From Candidatus Gastranaerophilales bacterium (GTDB lineage: Bacteria; Cyanobacteriota; Vampirovibrionia; Gastranaerophilales; Gastranaerophilaceae): DNA of 64,000 nucleotides. Shown here piece by piece: positions 25,413-34,936 of the stretch. The notes beneath the pieces were generated by a model. The model did no database searches and was not told the DNA's origin. It saw only the letters and a program-made list of their open reading frames with translations. The position numbers were made by a program, and so were the translations under genes. The stretch lies in the NCBI GenBank assembly GCA_944326565.1, contig CALVEL010000001.1, positions 310,001 through 374,000 of the forward strand, given 5' to 3'. Numbering within the stretch: position 1 is the stretch's first letter; every line of letters starts with the position of its first letter.

Positions 25413-26890
25413 TATTTTTTATCCTCTAAGTCAATTTTAACATCAGGTTTAAGGGCTATAGATTGTTCTAGTGCTGAACGAGCTACATTATAGTTATATA
25501 CAGCTTCTACATAGGCTTGTTGTGCATTATTGTAGTTTACTTTAGCATCCTGTAATTCAATGTAGTCACCAATTCCGACAAAATATCTGCCATCTGCAAG
25601 TTCTAAATTTTCTAATGTTTGTCTTACTTTTACTGCAAGCAACGGGATTTGTTTTTCTAATTGTATCATATCAATGTATGCCGCTTGGACTTCAAAATAA
25701 ATATCCTGTTTTAAAAGATCAATTTCATTTTGTGCTAGTTCTACTTGAATTTTTCCTGCTTCAATTTCGCTTTTTACTCCCATAATGTTAACGGAGGTGC
25801 TTAGAGATAATCCCATAGTGAATGAATTTGAGCTGTTTGTATCTCTGTATCCATAGCCTGCACTACCTGTTAATGAGGGGTAATATTGTCGTTTTATATA
25901 TAAAAGAGATTGTTTCATTGCTTTTAGTGTATTTTCATATGCTTTTAAATCTGGTCTGTTCTCAATTGCAATTTCTACTGATTTTTCAAATGTATATGGA
26001 AATGGTGTAAATTTAAAACTGTCTATTACATCAAGTTTTTCTACTGATGATGTAAGTGTTGCATCTTCAACTGTCTTAGGTAACTTACTCAAATCTCTTT
26101 TTTCTGATATTTTAGTCAAATTTACAGGAATTTCGTTTCTTTTAAAATTAAAAGTTTCGGTATTTTTTATTTCATATTCGGGGGCATAGGCTATATACAT
26201 TGAATTATTTAATTGTACAATAGCATTTTTATATAATTTTTCGGATTGTACAAGTGATACTTTAGAATCGCTCAAGTATACTTCAGCATTCACAAGATCG
26301 ATTTTAGAACGAAGTCCTTCATCAAAATATGCTTTTGTTCGTTGATAATTCCTTGTATTAATTTGTACATTTGCTCTATTTACATCCATTGCTGCTTTAG
26401 CTGCCAATACGGCATAATAATTGTTTTTAACCGTGTATATTGTTGATAAGACTGTATTATCAAAATTAAATTGGGTTGCAATTTGGTTAAATTTTTGCAT
26501 TTTTATTCTTGCATTAGTTTTCCCAAAATTCCATATTAATTGATTTATAGATGCTTCAGCGCTGTAGTAATTGTTATTGGTATTACGAAGTGTTGTATGG
26601 CTGTCGTTATAATTTAAGCCTGTTCCAATACCTATTGTCGGAAAAAATTCTGATTTTGCAAGACTTACATCAGTTTTACTTAATAAATAATTATATTTTG
26701 ATTTTTTTACATAGGGACTGTTTTTTAATGCTATATCAATACAGTCATCTATAGATAGCACCATTCCTTTTTGTACAGCAGCGACTTCTGATGCAAAAAC
26801 AGCAGGGGTAAAAGATATTGATAAGCCAGTAATTATTATAAAAATCTTTATTTTTATATTAAAGAGTTTCAATTTTTGATTAATCCTCAA
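25412..26890 (-). CDS. TolC-family outer-membrane efflux protein
   Basis: About 490 residues: a signal peptide (hydrophobic K-I-F-I-I-I-T-G-L-S-I, A-S-E-like cleavage region near 34) followed by the duplicated TolC/OEP domain with long helices, for example I-A-L-K-N-S-P-Y and I-A-I-E-N-R-P-D-L. It implies a diderm envelope. Only TTG starts are available: 26890, or 26872 which has GAGGA a suitable distance upstream; the choice is unsure. It is the first gene of the tolC-macA-ATPase-permease operon. Confidence 0.9.
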   Translation of the reverse strand: MRINQKLKLFNIKIKIFIIITGLSISFTPAVFASEVAAVQKGMVLSIDDCIDIALKNSPYVKKSKYNYLLSKTDVSLAKSEFFPTIGIGTGLNYNDSHTTLRNTNNNYYSAEASINQLIWNFGKTNARIKMQKFNQIATQFNFDNTVLSTIYTVKNNYYAVLAAKAAMDVNRANVQINTRNYQRTKAYFDEGLRSKIDLVNAEVYLSDSKVSLVQSEKLYKNAIVQLNNSMYIAYAPEYEIKNTETFNFKRNEIPVNLTKISEKRDLSKLPKTVEDATLTSSVEKLDVIDSFKFTPFPYTFEKSVEIAIENRPDLKAYENTLKAMKQSLLYIKRQYYPSLTGSAGYGYRDTNSSNSFTMGLSLSTSVNIMGVKSEIEAGKIQVELAQNEIDLLKQDIYFEVQAAYIDMIQLEKQIPLLAVKVRQTLENLELADGRYFVGIGDYIELQDAKVNYNNAQQAYVEAVYNYNVARSALEQSIALKPDVKIDLEDKK

Positions 26891-27001
26891 TATTACATTT
26901 ACATGTTACTAACGATTTTAATATATTAGTTGTTCATTTTAATCATTTATAAATATTATATTGAATAAATTTATTTGGATATCTGAAAAAATTATAAAAA
27001 T

Positions 27002-27029
27002 TTGCACATATGGGTATTTTATGTAATAT
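27002..27029 (+). promoter_or_regulatory. Candidate promoter for the glycosyltransferase pair
   Basis: TTGCAC (27002-27007), 16 bases, TAATAT (27024-27029), about 30 bases before the Shine-Dalgarno of the first glycosyltransferase. Confidence 0.4.
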
Positions 27030-27066
27030 TATAATAGGGTTAAGTAGCTGGAAAAGAGGAATGTAT

Positions 27067-27795
27067 ATGAGGAATGTTATTTGTATAAAATGGGGAAATA
27101 AGTTCGGAGCATCTTATGTTAACCGTTTATATAAGATGGTTGATAAAAATATGAGTAAGCCATATAGATTTATTTGTTTTACTGATGATGGTAACGGTTT
27201 GGAAAAGGGGATTGAAGTAAAGTCTTTGCCGGAGTTTGTCGAAAATAAATCTATTCCGGATAGAGGTTGGCGCAAGCTTTCTTTATTTAATGAAAAATTG
27301 GATGATTTGGAAGGTACAGCGTTATTTTTAGATTTAGATATTGTTATTAAAGAAGATTTGACTCCGTTTTTTGAAGCTGAAGGTGATTTTTTAATTGTAA
27401 AAGATTGGGATTTCCCTAATGATATTATCGGTAATTCTTCTGTTTTTAGATTTGAAATCGGAAAACATCCTGATGTTTTAGAAAATTTTTATAAGTTAGG
27501 TAATTCTATTTGTGATACTTACAGAAATGAGCAAGCTTATTTATCTTATGAAATGAAGAAAAAAGGGGTTCTTAAATATTGGGACAAGTCTTGGTGTGTT
27601 AGTTTTAAAAGACATTGTCTGTGGCCTTTTCCGTTAAATTTTTTCAGAGTTCCAAAAGAGCCGGATGGCGTGAAGATTTTGGTATTTCATGGTAGACCTA
27701 CACCTGAACAAGCTTATAAAGGTTATTGGGGTAAAGGTGGTTTCAGATATGTAAAACCTACCAAATGGCTTGATAAATACGGTAATTTTTCATAG
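27067..27795 (+). CDS. Putative glycosyltransferase (GT-A fold)
   Basis: 242-residue cytoplasmic protein with features of a GT-A glycosyltransferase: an N-terminal K-W-G-N-K-F-G-A-S-Y-V-N segment, F-T-D-D after the second strand and the metal-binding-like L-F-L-D-L-D-I-V near residue 85-95. The end has V-F-H-G-R-P-T-P. The start at 27067 is chosen because AGAGGA lies six bases upstream. It is followed 22 bases later by a GT8 gene, so the two probably modify the same glycan. Donor and acceptor are unknown. Confidence 0.75.
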   Translation: MRNVICIKWGNKFGASYVNRLYKMVDKNMSKPYRFICFTDDGNGLEKGIEVKSLPEFVENKSIPDRGWRKLSLFNEKLDDLEGTALFLDLDIVIKEDLTPFFEAEGDFLIVKDWDFPNDIIGNSSVFRFEIGKHPDVLENFYKLGNSICDTYRNEQAYLSYEMKKKGVLKYWDKSWCVSFKRHCLWPFPLNFFRVPKEPDGVKILVFHGRPTPEQAYKGYWGKGGFRYVKPTKWLDKYGNFS

Positions 27796-27817
27796 GTGGA
27801 ATTAAGGGAGAGTTTTG

Positions 27818-28717
27818 ATGATTAATATTTGTTTGGCGTGCGATGAAAATTATTCTAAACACGCAGGAGTTGCAATTGCGTCAGTTTTAGCAAATGCTGA
27901 AGAAGATGATAAGATATCGTTTTTTATATTATCAGATTCATTGAATGATGAATGCAAAAATAAAATTTTACAGTTAAAAAATATAAAAGATTGTGAAATT
28001 AATTTTATTGAAGTTGATAAAGCTTTGTTTAAGGATTATCAAAATATAAAAACTCATGAGTATATCCCTTTATGTGGATATTACAGACTAAAAATGGCAA
28101 CTTTATTAAATAATATTGACAGAGTAATTTATTTGGATTGCGATATTGTTGTTAATAAAAGTCTAAAAGAATTTTTCAATACTGACTTAACACAAAATAT
28201 TATAGCAGGTGTTTCAGATATTAATAAAAGGATGTTAAAGAAAAATCCTTTTTATATAAATACAGGAGTTCTACTTATAGATTTGATGAAAATTAGAGAA
28301 CAAAATATTGAAAATGATTTTTTAAATTGGACCATAAAGAATATAGAAACAATAAAAATGGGTGATCAAGAAATAATTAATGAGGTATTAAAAGGTAAAA
28401 TAAAATTGGTCGATGAAAAGTGGAATGTACAATCAAGTAATTTTACAAATCGATCAAGTTATACTTCTCATCCCTATATAATTCATTATGTCTCAAGAAG
28501 AAAACCATGGCATTTTGGATCATTTAGTTATCCTAAACGTACATACTTTAAGTATTTACAATTAACACCTTGGGCTTTGGATGATAAAGAAAAATCCCAT
28601 TGGTATTTGAAGAATGATATTATTTCGATGCTTAAATATATATTCCACAGACCGTTATTCTTTTTAAGGCCAAATTTTTATAAAGCTTTTTATTATACAT
28701 ATATAAGACCTTATTAG
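27818..28717 (+). CDS. Glycosyltransferase family 8 protein
   Basis: 299 residues, similar to GT8 enzymes such as LPS galactosyl/glucosyltransferases. Typical pieces are N-I-C-L-A-C-D-E-N-Y, then G-V-A-I-A-S-V-L-A-N, the metal-binding D-R-V-I-Y-L-D-C-D-I-V-V, N-T-G-V-L-L-I-D and G-D-Q-E-I-I-N. Starts at ATG 27818, after GGGAGAG. The C-terminal tail is basic and aromatic. It overlaps the stop of trkH by four bases, tail to tail. Confidence 0.9.
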   Translation: MINICLACDENYSKHAGVAIASVLANAEEDDKISFFILSDSLNDECKNKILQLKNIKDCEINFIEVDKALFKDYQNIKTHEYIPLCGYYRLKMATLLNNIDRVIYLDCDIVVNKSLKEFFNTDLTQNIIAGVSDINKRMLKKNPFYINTGVLLIDLMKIREQNIENDFLNWTIKNIETIKMGDQEIINEVLKGKIKLVDEKWNVQSSNFTNRSSYTSHPYIIHYVSRRKPWHFGSFSYPKRTYFKYLQLTPWALDDKEKSHWYLKNDIISMLKYIFHRPLFFLRPNFYKAFYYTYIRPY

Positions 28718-30189
28718 TCTTGTTGGAATTTTATACTCCAGAAATCTTTCTGAAATAATACTAAAAATGGTATAATTTCTAATCTTCCAACCAGCATTGC
28801 AATAATCATAATAAACTTAGAGGAAAAGTGCAGGCTATTAAAAGAACCCATTGGGCCTACAACATTTCCAAATGCTGGACCTATATTTCCAAGTGCAGTT
28901 ATTGAACTGGTGATCCCTATTGTGATATTTTGTTCAAGTATTGTAATTAAAACTGCACCCAGTGCAAAACATAAAAAATAGAAAAATACAAATACGACTG
29001 TTTGATTTAGTATTTCATGAGGGATTATTGTATTATCTATTTTCACATTCAAAACAGCGTTGGGGTGAAGAATTTTGACAAGAGAATTTTTCATAGATTT
29101 ATATACCAAAATCCATCTCATCATTTTAATACCACCACCTGCAGAACTTGCACAAGAGCCCATAAACATAACTATAAATAACAGCGCTTGCGGGATAAAA
29201 TGCCATTTAGCAAAATCTACACTTGCACTTCCTGTTGATGTTGTAATGCTTATGACCTGATAAAAAGCGTGAGTCAGAGCTTCTTTTATATTGTATCCGT
29301 CACAGAAAAATAGAGCGATAGCTATTAATAATGCCATAAAACATATCATTCCTAAATATGTTTTAAACTCTTCATTCTGAAATAACAAAGTAGGTTTTTT
29401 TTGAGTCAGTACTCTGTATTGTAAAATAAAACTTGCTCCTGCGATGAACATAAAAATCGTTGTAATCCAGTATATTAAATAAGAATTGTATCCTGCAATA
29501 CTTTGAGCATTAGGAGAGAATCCTCCTGCTGCAAGTGTTGATAGTGCATTGCAAACAGCATCAAATGTGGGCATTCCTGCTATATGCAAAAGAATTACTA
29601 AAATGATTGTTAACCCTGCATATATTTTCCATAACGCTGATGCTGTATTTCTAATTCTTGGCGTAATTTTATCTTCTGTCGGTCCGGGGGCTTCAGCAAA
29701 GAACATCTGTCTGCCTGCAACTGCAAATTGAGGTAAAATAGCAATAAACAATACTATGATTCCTAATCCACCTAACCACTGAGTAAGTGATCTCCAAAAG
29801 AAAAAAGTCTTTGGGTAATTAAAATCTGTTAGAATTGTAGCCCCGGTTGTGGTGATTCCTGATACAGACTCAAAAAGCGCATCAATAGGGTTCAATCCAT
29901 AAAATAAAAATGGTAATGACGATATTACTCCGAATAAAATCCAAGACATTGTAACAATAAGCAGTGCTTCAGATTTTTTTATATCATTAAGATTTTCGAC
30001 TAAGGATGCATTTTTAACTACTTTTCTGAGTGTAATTCCAGCTAGAATAGAAAATGCACCTGCTGTTAAAAATGGTAGAATAGATACATAATCTTTATAA
30101 ATCACTGCAATTATAATTGGAGTTAAAATAACAAACCCTATGTATTTTAAAATTAAACCGATAGCATTTGCAAGATAATTTAAACGCAT
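28714..30189 (-). CDS. trkH: Trk-type potassium uptake channel subunit
   Basis: 491-residue membrane protein of the TrkH/KtrB superfamily with four P-loop repeats. Selectivity-filter-like turns are visible as S-G-I-T-T-T-G-A-T, L-A-A-G-G-F-S-P, T-S-T-G-S-A-S and T-A-L-G-N-I-G-P. It takes up K+ under control of the cytoplasmic RCK protein encoded directly upstream (trkA), whose stop is one base from its start codon. Confidence 0.93.
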   Translation of the reverse strand: MRLNYLANAIGLILKYIGFVILTPIIIAVIYKDYVSILPFLTAGAFSILAGITLRKVVKNASLVENLNDIKKSEALLIVTMSWILFGVISSLPFLFYGLNPIDALFESVSGITTTGATILTDFNYPKTFFFWRSLTQWLGGLGIIVLFIAILPQFAVAGRQMFFAEAPGPTEDKITPRIRNTASALWKIYAGLTIILVILLHIAGMPTFDAVCNALSTLAAGGFSPNAQSIAGYNSYLIYWITTIFMFIAGASFILQYRVLTQKKPTLLFQNEEFKTYLGMICFMALLIAIALFFCDGYNIKEALTHAFYQVISITTSTGSASVDFAKWHFIPQALLFIVMFMGSCASSAGGGIKMMRWILVYKSMKNSLVKILHPNAVLNVKIDNTIIPHEILNQTVVFVFFYFLCFALGAVLITILEQNITIGITSSITALGNIGPAFGNVVGPMGSFNSLHFSSKFIMIIAMLVGRLEIIPFLVLFQKDFWSIKFQQD

Positions 30190-30190
30190 A

Positions 30191-31531
30191 TTATTTTACC
30201 TTAAAAAATTTCTTAATTTCAATAGCATCTTCCGCTTTTGTGAAAATGATTAAAATATCACCTGTTTTAAGTTCAGTCGTACCTTTAGGTATTATGACAG
30301 AATTATTTCTTGCTATCGTCCCGATAATAGCGTTTCTTGGAAACTCTAATTCCATAATTTTTTTATTATTAAAATCAGGTAATACTCCTATTTCTAATAC
30401 TTCACCCTGCCCTTGCTCGACAGTTGCAAGAATATCTACATCATTTTCTTGTAAATCATTTCTTACTTCATTTATAGCAGAATTTTTGGGTGAAATAGCA
30501 ATATCAATACCTACTTTTTCAAAAAGAGGAATATTTAAAACTTTAGAAACTCTTGCTATTACACGTTTTACTCCTAATTGTTTTGCAAGAAGTGAGCATA
30601 ATAAATTTCTCTCATCATTATTAGTTACACTAATAACTACATCGGAAGATCCAATATCTTCTTCATCAAGCATTTTAAGATCGGTACCATCACCATTAAT
30701 TACAAGCGTATTATGTAAATTTTCAGCAAGGCATTGACATCTTTCAAGATTTTTTTCAATAACTTTAGTCTTGATTTTTAAAGTCTCTAAGCTTTGAGCA
30801 AGCATCATCCCAACGTTTCCTCCGCCAATAATTGCAACATTTTTAACTTGCTCTTTTTCATGGAAAAAAGTTCCTGCTAAAATGTCAAGAGAATGAGATG
30901 TTCCCATAAAAATAAGTTTGTCATCATTAAGAATTTCAGTCTCTCCATTCGGTATAGATAATTGTCCGTCACGTGTAATGCCTACAATAAGAGTATCGTT
31001 TGTAAAACCGACATCTTTAATTTTTTTACCTGAAATAGAAAAATTATCTTTTACTTTGTATTCCAAAAGTCTAGCTTTACCATCTGCAAAATTCTCTACA
31101 TCCAAAGCATGAGCTACAGTTACAATCCTGAAAATTTCTTGAGTCAAAAGCTCTTCAGGCCAAATAATATAATCAATAAACACATCCGTAAAATAATCAT
31201 CACTTTTTTGATAAGTTAATGTGTTTTTATATTCTTCTTTACTTACAAAACATATGGTCCTTATTTTACCATACCTTTTAGCGGCAAGACAGGCAACAAT
31301 ATTTGCTTCATCCATTGAGGTACATGCGATAAATATATCAGCATTTTTTATATCGGCACACTCTAATACCTCAAGATCAGAGGCATTCCCTTGGACAAAA
31401 CTTATATCAAGTTTGTTGAATTCATCAGTTCTGTTTTCTTCTTTGTCAATAATTGTTATGTCATGGTCTTCAAAAAATTCAGTAGCAAGAAGACATCCGA
31501 CATCAGTCGCACCGTAAATTATAATTTTCAT
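30191..31531 (-). CDS. trkA: Trk potassium uptake regulator (RCK/NAD-binding)
   Basis: 446 residues with two RCK units, each a Rossmann RCK-N plus RCK-C domain. The first begins I-I-I-Y-G-A-T-D-V-G, the second N-V-A-I-I-G-G-G-N-V-G-M near the middle. It gates TrkH in response to nucleotide. There is no Shine-Dalgarno; TTGTAA-17-TAAAAT ends nine bases before the ATG, so the message is likely leaderless. It forms an operon with trkH. Confidence 0.94.
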   Translation of the reverse strand: MKIIIYGATDVGCLLATEFFEDHDITIIDKEENRTDEFNKLDISFVQGNASDLEVLECADIKNADIFIACTSMDEANIVACLAAKRYGKIRTICFVSKEEYKNTLTYQKSDDYFTDVFIDYIIWPEELLTQEIFRIVTVAHALDVENFADGKARLLEYKVKDNFSISGKKIKDVGFTNDTLIVGITRDGQLSIPNGETEILNDDKLIFMGTSHSLDILAGTFFHEKEQVKNVAIIGGGNVGMMLAQSLETLKIKTKVIEKNLERCQCLAENLHNTLVINGDGTDLKMLDEEDIGSSDVVISVTNNDERNLLCSLLAKQLGVKRVIARVSKVLNIPLFEKVGIDIAISPKNSAINEVRNDLQENDVDILATVEQGQGEVLEIGVLPDFNNKKIMELEFPRNAIIGTIARNNSVIIPKGTTELKTGDILIIFTKAEDAIEIKKFFKVK

Positions 31532-31540
31532 AACAGACAG

Positions 31541-31569
31541 ATTTTATACCAAATACATTTTTTTTACAA
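31541..31569 (-). promoter_or_regulatory. Promoter of trkA-trkH (near-leaderless)
   Basis: On the minus strand TTGTAA (31569-31564), a 17-base spacer, TAAAAT (31546-31541), then nine bases to the trkA ATG. Confidence 0.55.
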
Positions 31570-31580
31570 GTTTAGCAATA

Positions 31581-31850
31581 TTATACAAATTGTGCCAATA
31601 TTATTAGCAGCAGGTTGTGAATAACTTGAAGTGCTATAAAAGCAACCATGGCTGATATATCAATAATTCCAATTGGCGGAATAAATCTTCTGAATATCGC
31701 TAAATATGGCTCTGTTGACAGCCATATAAATTTAAATGGCTGTCGACTCCAATCAACTCTGCGAATCCAACTTAAAAGGAAACGCGATATGATTAGTATA
31801 TAGAATATTAAAAATATATTATTAATTCCGTATATTAAACCTCTAATCAT
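31581..31850 (-). CDS. YggT-family membrane protein
   Basis: 89-residue protein with two hydrophobic segments and the YggT pattern: S-R-F-L-L-S-W-I near residue 22-30, T-E-P-Y-L-A-I-F-R-R-F-I-P-P in the middle, then a second helix. Family members are small inner-membrane proteins linked to cell division or osmotic response; the exact role is unclear. AAAGGA precedes the ATG. It lies between mtnP and trkA on the same strand. Confidence 0.88.
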   Translation of the reverse strand: MIRGLIYGINNIFLIFYILIISRFLLSWIRRVDWSRQPFKFIWLSTEPYLAIFRRFIPPIGIIDISAMVAFIALQVIHNLLLIILAQFV

Positions 31851-31871
31851 AAAAATCCTTTATATTTATAA

Positions 31872-32675
31872 TTACATTTGAGAGCTTTTTTTTGTATTTG
31901 CACAATTACAATTATTTCGTTCTGTCGGAATTTTTTCAATCATCTTGAAGAGTAATGTCTTTAAGTTAGAAAGATTATTATTGAATACTTCAATCACCTC
32001 ATGATGCGATACTGGAGGAACGTCTCCTACAAGACCGGCATCATAATCTGTAATTAAAGAAATATTTACAGGACACATATCCATCTCTTTTACAAGATAA
32101 TTTTCAGGGAATGCAGTCATATTAATTACTTCCCATCCTTGATTTGTGAAAAATTTTGATTCTGCTTTAGTTGAAAATCTTGGTCCGTTAATTACGACAA
32201 CAGTTCCTGTTTCATGAATTGTAATTCCTAACTCTTTTCCTGTATCAATTGCAAGTTTTCTTAACTCAGGACAATATGTCTCAGCAGCAGATGGGTGTGT
32301 AACTATAGGTCCTTCAAAAAATGTTGATTTCCTTCCATCTGTCCAATCAACAAATTGATCACATATTACGAAATCTCCGGGTTTAACATGTTTTTGCAAA
32401 CTGCCTGCTGCACAAGGTGAAATTACTCTTTCTACACCTATAGATTTCATTGCCCATACGTTTGCTCTGTAATTAAGGAGGTGAGGCAAAATGGTATGAT
32501 TTCTGCCATGTCTTGGCATGAAAGCAACTTTATGGAGGCCGATTTTACCGATAAAAAGGTTATCGCTCGGCATTCCATATGGTGTCTCAACTCTTACTTC
32601 TTCTATATCATCAAGAAATTTATAAAAACCTGATCCGCCAAATACACCGATTGTTGCTAATTTTTTATTTTCCAT
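31872..32675 (-). CDS. mtnP: S-methyl-5'-thioadenosine phosphorylase
   Basis: 267-residue purine nucleoside phosphorylase-fold enzyme that splits methylthioadenosine into adenine and methylthioribose 1-phosphate. Family marks are G-V-F-G-G-S-G-F-Y near the start, P-R-H-G-R-N-H, the N-Y-R-A-N-V-W-A segment, N-G-P-R-F-S-T-K-A-E and N-M-T-A-F-P-E. The MTAP-type N-M-T and late T-D-Y-D-A favour MTA over inosine/guanosine substrates. The tail after residue 250 is Cys/Asn-rich and variable. AAGGAG precedes the ATG. Confidence 0.9.
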   Translation of the reverse strand: MENKKLATIGVFGGSGFYKFLDDIEEVRVETPYGMPSDNLFIGKIGLHKVAFMPRHGRNHTILPHLLNYRANVWAMKSIGVERVISPCAAGSLQKHVKPGDFVICDQFVDWTDGRKSTFFEGPIVTHPSAAETYCPELRKLAIDTGKELGITIHETGTVVVINGPRFSTKAESKFFTNQGWEVINMTAFPENYLVKEMDMCPVNISLITDYDAGLVGDVPPVSHHEVIEVFNNNLSNLKTLLFKMIEKIPTERNNCNCANTKKSSQM

Positions 32676-32771
32676 TATTCACTCCTTAATTTTTACCAGC
32701 TACTGTAAGTAAATTTTATCATGAAAATAGTTTATTACAAATTTACAAATTTGACTTGCTACTTGACAAAT

Positions 32772-32790
32772 AATTGTAATTTTTACAATT
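32772..32790. repeat. Small perfect inverted repeat upstream of transglycosylase
   Basis: AATTGTAA, three bases, TTACAATT. It lies upstream of the likely promoter at 32841 and might be an operator. Nearby AAACCC (32793-32798) can pair with GGGTTT (32811-32816), and AACCCC (32794-32799) with GGGGTT (32837-32842), as mutually exclusive hairpins. Confidence 0.35.
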
Positions 32791-32840
32791 GTAAACCCCG
32801 CATCATTAGAGGGTTTTGGCGGTCGTTTTGAATTTAGGGG

Positions 32841-32868
32841 TTGAAATTTAAAATTTTTGTAATATTAT
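32841..32868 (+). promoter_or_regulatory. Candidate promoter of the lytic transglycosylase
   Basis: TTGAAA (32841-32846), 16 bases, TATTAT (32863-32868). The resulting leader of about 95 bases contains a TCCTTG/CAAGGA hairpin (32901-32906 with 32934-32939). Confidence 0.4.
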
Positions 32869-32968
32869 AGTGTTATAAATTTAGTTCTTGGAGGTTAAAT
32901 TCCTTGAAAAAGAGAGGGAGTAGAAATAATTTCCAAGGATTCTCAATTTACAACCAGAGGATTACATT

Positions 32969-33577
32969 TTGAAAAAACTATTACTATTCACACTTGCACT
33001 GATGTGTATAGGTTTTTGTACCCCGGCAAACGCATCTGATGTAAATACCGTGAAAGCAGCAATAGTAAAACATGCATTAGAAATGGGTGTAGACCCTGCT
33101 ATTGCGTTGTCTATTGCTAGAACAGAGTCAGGTTTCAGACATGAAGCAAGAAGCAGTCATGGTGCAGTCGGTGTATTTCAGTTGATGCCATCAACAGCAA
33201 GAAGAATGGGTTTGAATCCTTATTCACTAAATGATAATATCCGTGGCGGTATTATGTATTACAAAATGATGTATAAGATGTTTGGTTCAATGGAGCTTGC
33301 ACTTGCAGCTTACAATGCAGGTCCCGGCAATGTAAAAAAATACAAAGCAGTACCTCCTTATGCAGAGACAAGACGTTTTGTAAACAAAATAATGACGGAT
33401 TATCATAATTATAAGGCAAATCCTGATCCTATAATGGTAAAGGCATCAAAACCTGTCACTCCGGCAAAAGCTTCAACTCCGGCTGTTAAAACTGAAGCTG
33501 TTAAATCAGTAAAAGTTGAGGTTGTGGAAGAAGCTCCAATTGAATTGGAAATAGAAGCTACAACTATAGCTATTTAG
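32969..33577 (+). CDS. Secreted lytic transglycosylase (SLT domain)
   Basis: 202 residues. A signal peptide (about 1-22, ending A-N-A-S) is followed by an SLT goose-lysozyme-like domain with the catalytic Glu in A-R-T-E-S-G-F-R, then G-A-V-G-V-F-Q-L-M-P-S-T-A and A-L-A-A-Y-N-A-G-P-G-N-V. It cleaves peptidoglycan strands to 1,6-anhydro products. A Lys/Pro/Val-rich tail follows the domain. The start is TTG, set by AGAGG eight bases upstream and by the signal peptide. Terminator at its 3' end. Confidence 0.9.
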   Translation: MKKLLLFTLALMCIGFCTPANASDVNTVKAAIVKHALEMGVDPAIALSIARTESGFRHEARSSHGAVGVFQLMPSTARRMGLNPYSLNDNIRGGIMYYKMMYKMFGSMELALAAYNAGPGNVKKYKAVPPYAETRRFVNKIMTDYHNYKANPDPIMVKASKPVTPAKASTPAVKTEAVKSVKVEVVEEAPIELEIEATTIAI

Positions 33578-33595
33578 GTTTTGTAGAAATCAGAT

Positions 33596-33629
33596 TAAAA
33601 AAAGAGCGGTTATTAACCGCTCTTTTTTT
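33596..33629. terminator. Bidirectional terminator between transglycosylase and M20 peptidase
   Basis: AAAAAAAGAGCGGTTA and TTAACCGCTCTTTTTTT pair perfectly, with A/T runs at both sides, between two converging genes. Confidence 0.9.
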
Positions 33630-33646
33630 AATAGTCATAATATCAA

Positions 33647-34807
33647 TTAATTTGAATACGCTTTATAAAATTCTTTTAGTAACTCTTGACCTTTAAGAAT
33701 AGAATTGTAATTTACGTTCTCATCTGATGAATGCATATTATTAACATCAGCAAGTCCGACAAGATAAGGTAAGAATTTTTCACCTTTTGAATTTGTTCTG
33801 TTTGCATAGATATGAGTCTCAGCTCCTGCGTGGAAAGATGAAATTTCAGGTGTTACTCCTGCTTTTTTGGCAACTGCTTCAAATAAAATAGGTATATAAT
33901 TATCAGAAGATTTCTCAAAAGGAGGCAAATGTTCAGCAAACGTTATTTCAGCTTCTGCAATACCATTATATTGATTATTAAAATCATTTATTTCAAAAAT
34001 CATTCTAGCTTTTAATTCTTCTTCCATTTGTCTGCTTGAACTTCTTATTGAATATGTAGCATCAGCAGTTGTATTTATAATATTTGTTACATTAAGATTT
34101 CCTGAAATAATTCCTCCAATATTACATGAGGTAACAACTTCTCCGTTTTCAGAATAATACACTCCTTGTGGAAGATTTGCTACGATATCAGCAATTAACT
34201 TAGCTGCATTTTCTCTTGTTGTATCAGCTATATCAATTCCTGAATGTCCGCCTTTGTAACTTTTAACGTGTATTTTTACTGTTGTATAGCTTGCGCCTGA
34301 TGTCATTAGTTGACCTAAGCTGTCACTATCAAGTACAAGTACATATTTTGAATTCAGTTTATCAAATTCAATATTTCTTATACCTGAAGCTCCGTTTTCT
34401 TCGTCTCTTGTAAATACCAGTTCTAACTCTCCATGAGGTATATCAGATTTTGCGAGTTCTTTAGCGAAGAAAAGCGCATTGGCAAGTCCTGCCTTGTCAT
34501 CTGCTCCAAGTGTTCTGCCTTTCGCTCTTATCAAATCTCCGTCAAGGTAAGTCTCAACTGGGCTTTCATCGCCTATTACATCCATATGTGCTGATAAAAG
34601 TAAAGTTGGTTTTGATGTGTCTGTTGGCGGGACTTTTATTATTATATTTTTATAAGCATCAAGTCTGCATTCAAGTGAATTTTTTTTGCAATATTCTTGG
34701 AGCCAATCTATAACTTTTTCTTCTTTTAAAGATGGAGAAGGGATTTCTGCCAAAGTGCAAAACAAATTTATTAGTTCATGTTCTTTTCTTATATCATCGA
34801 TTTGCAT
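33647..34807 (-). CDS. M20-family metallopeptidase (PepT-like)
   Basis: 386-residue zinc aminopeptidase of the M20 family, close to tripeptidase T. Metal-binding and catalytic pieces are S-A-H-M-D-V near residue 75, T-L-G-A-D-D-K-A-G-L near 100, F-T-R-D-E-E-N-G near 135 with the catalytic Glu pair, D-S-D and a late H-A-G-A-E-T-H. A dimerisation domain lies between about 180 and 290. It probably degrades peptides in the cytoplasm. TAAGGAG precedes the ATG. Confidence 0.88.
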   Translation of the reverse strand: MQIDDIRKEHELINLFCTLAEIPSPSLKEEKVIDWLQEYCKKNSLECRLDAYKNIIIKVPPTDTSKPTLLLSAHMDVIGDESPVETYLDGDLIRAKGRTLGADDKAGLANALFFAKELAKSDIPHGELELVFTRDEENGASGIRNIEFDKLNSKYVLVLDSDSLGQLMTSGASYTTVKIHVKSYKGGHSGIDIADTTRENAAKLIADIVANLPQGVYYSENGEVVTSCNIGGIISGNLNVTNIINTTADATYSIRSSSRQMEEELKARMIFEINDFNNQYNGIAEAEITFAEHLPPFEKSSDNYIPILFEAVAKKAGVTPEISSFHAGAETHIYANRTNSKGEKFLPYLVGLADVNNMHSSDENVNYNSILKGQELLKEFYKAYSN

Positions 34808-34936
34808 TATAAAAACTCCTTAAATTTTGTGTTGTTTTTTTATTATAGCACATAAAAATTATTTCATTCTATTAATTAATTTTTTTTTATATTATTATCA
34901 TAGCTGTATTTACTATAGATGTATTCAGGAGTGGAG

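Noticed and set aside
30168-30737. A 189-residue open frame opposite trkA
   Set aside because: It is antisense to a well-conserved RCK gene, has no ribosome site and its composition (Ser/Phe/Ile-rich) is typical of a shadow frame.
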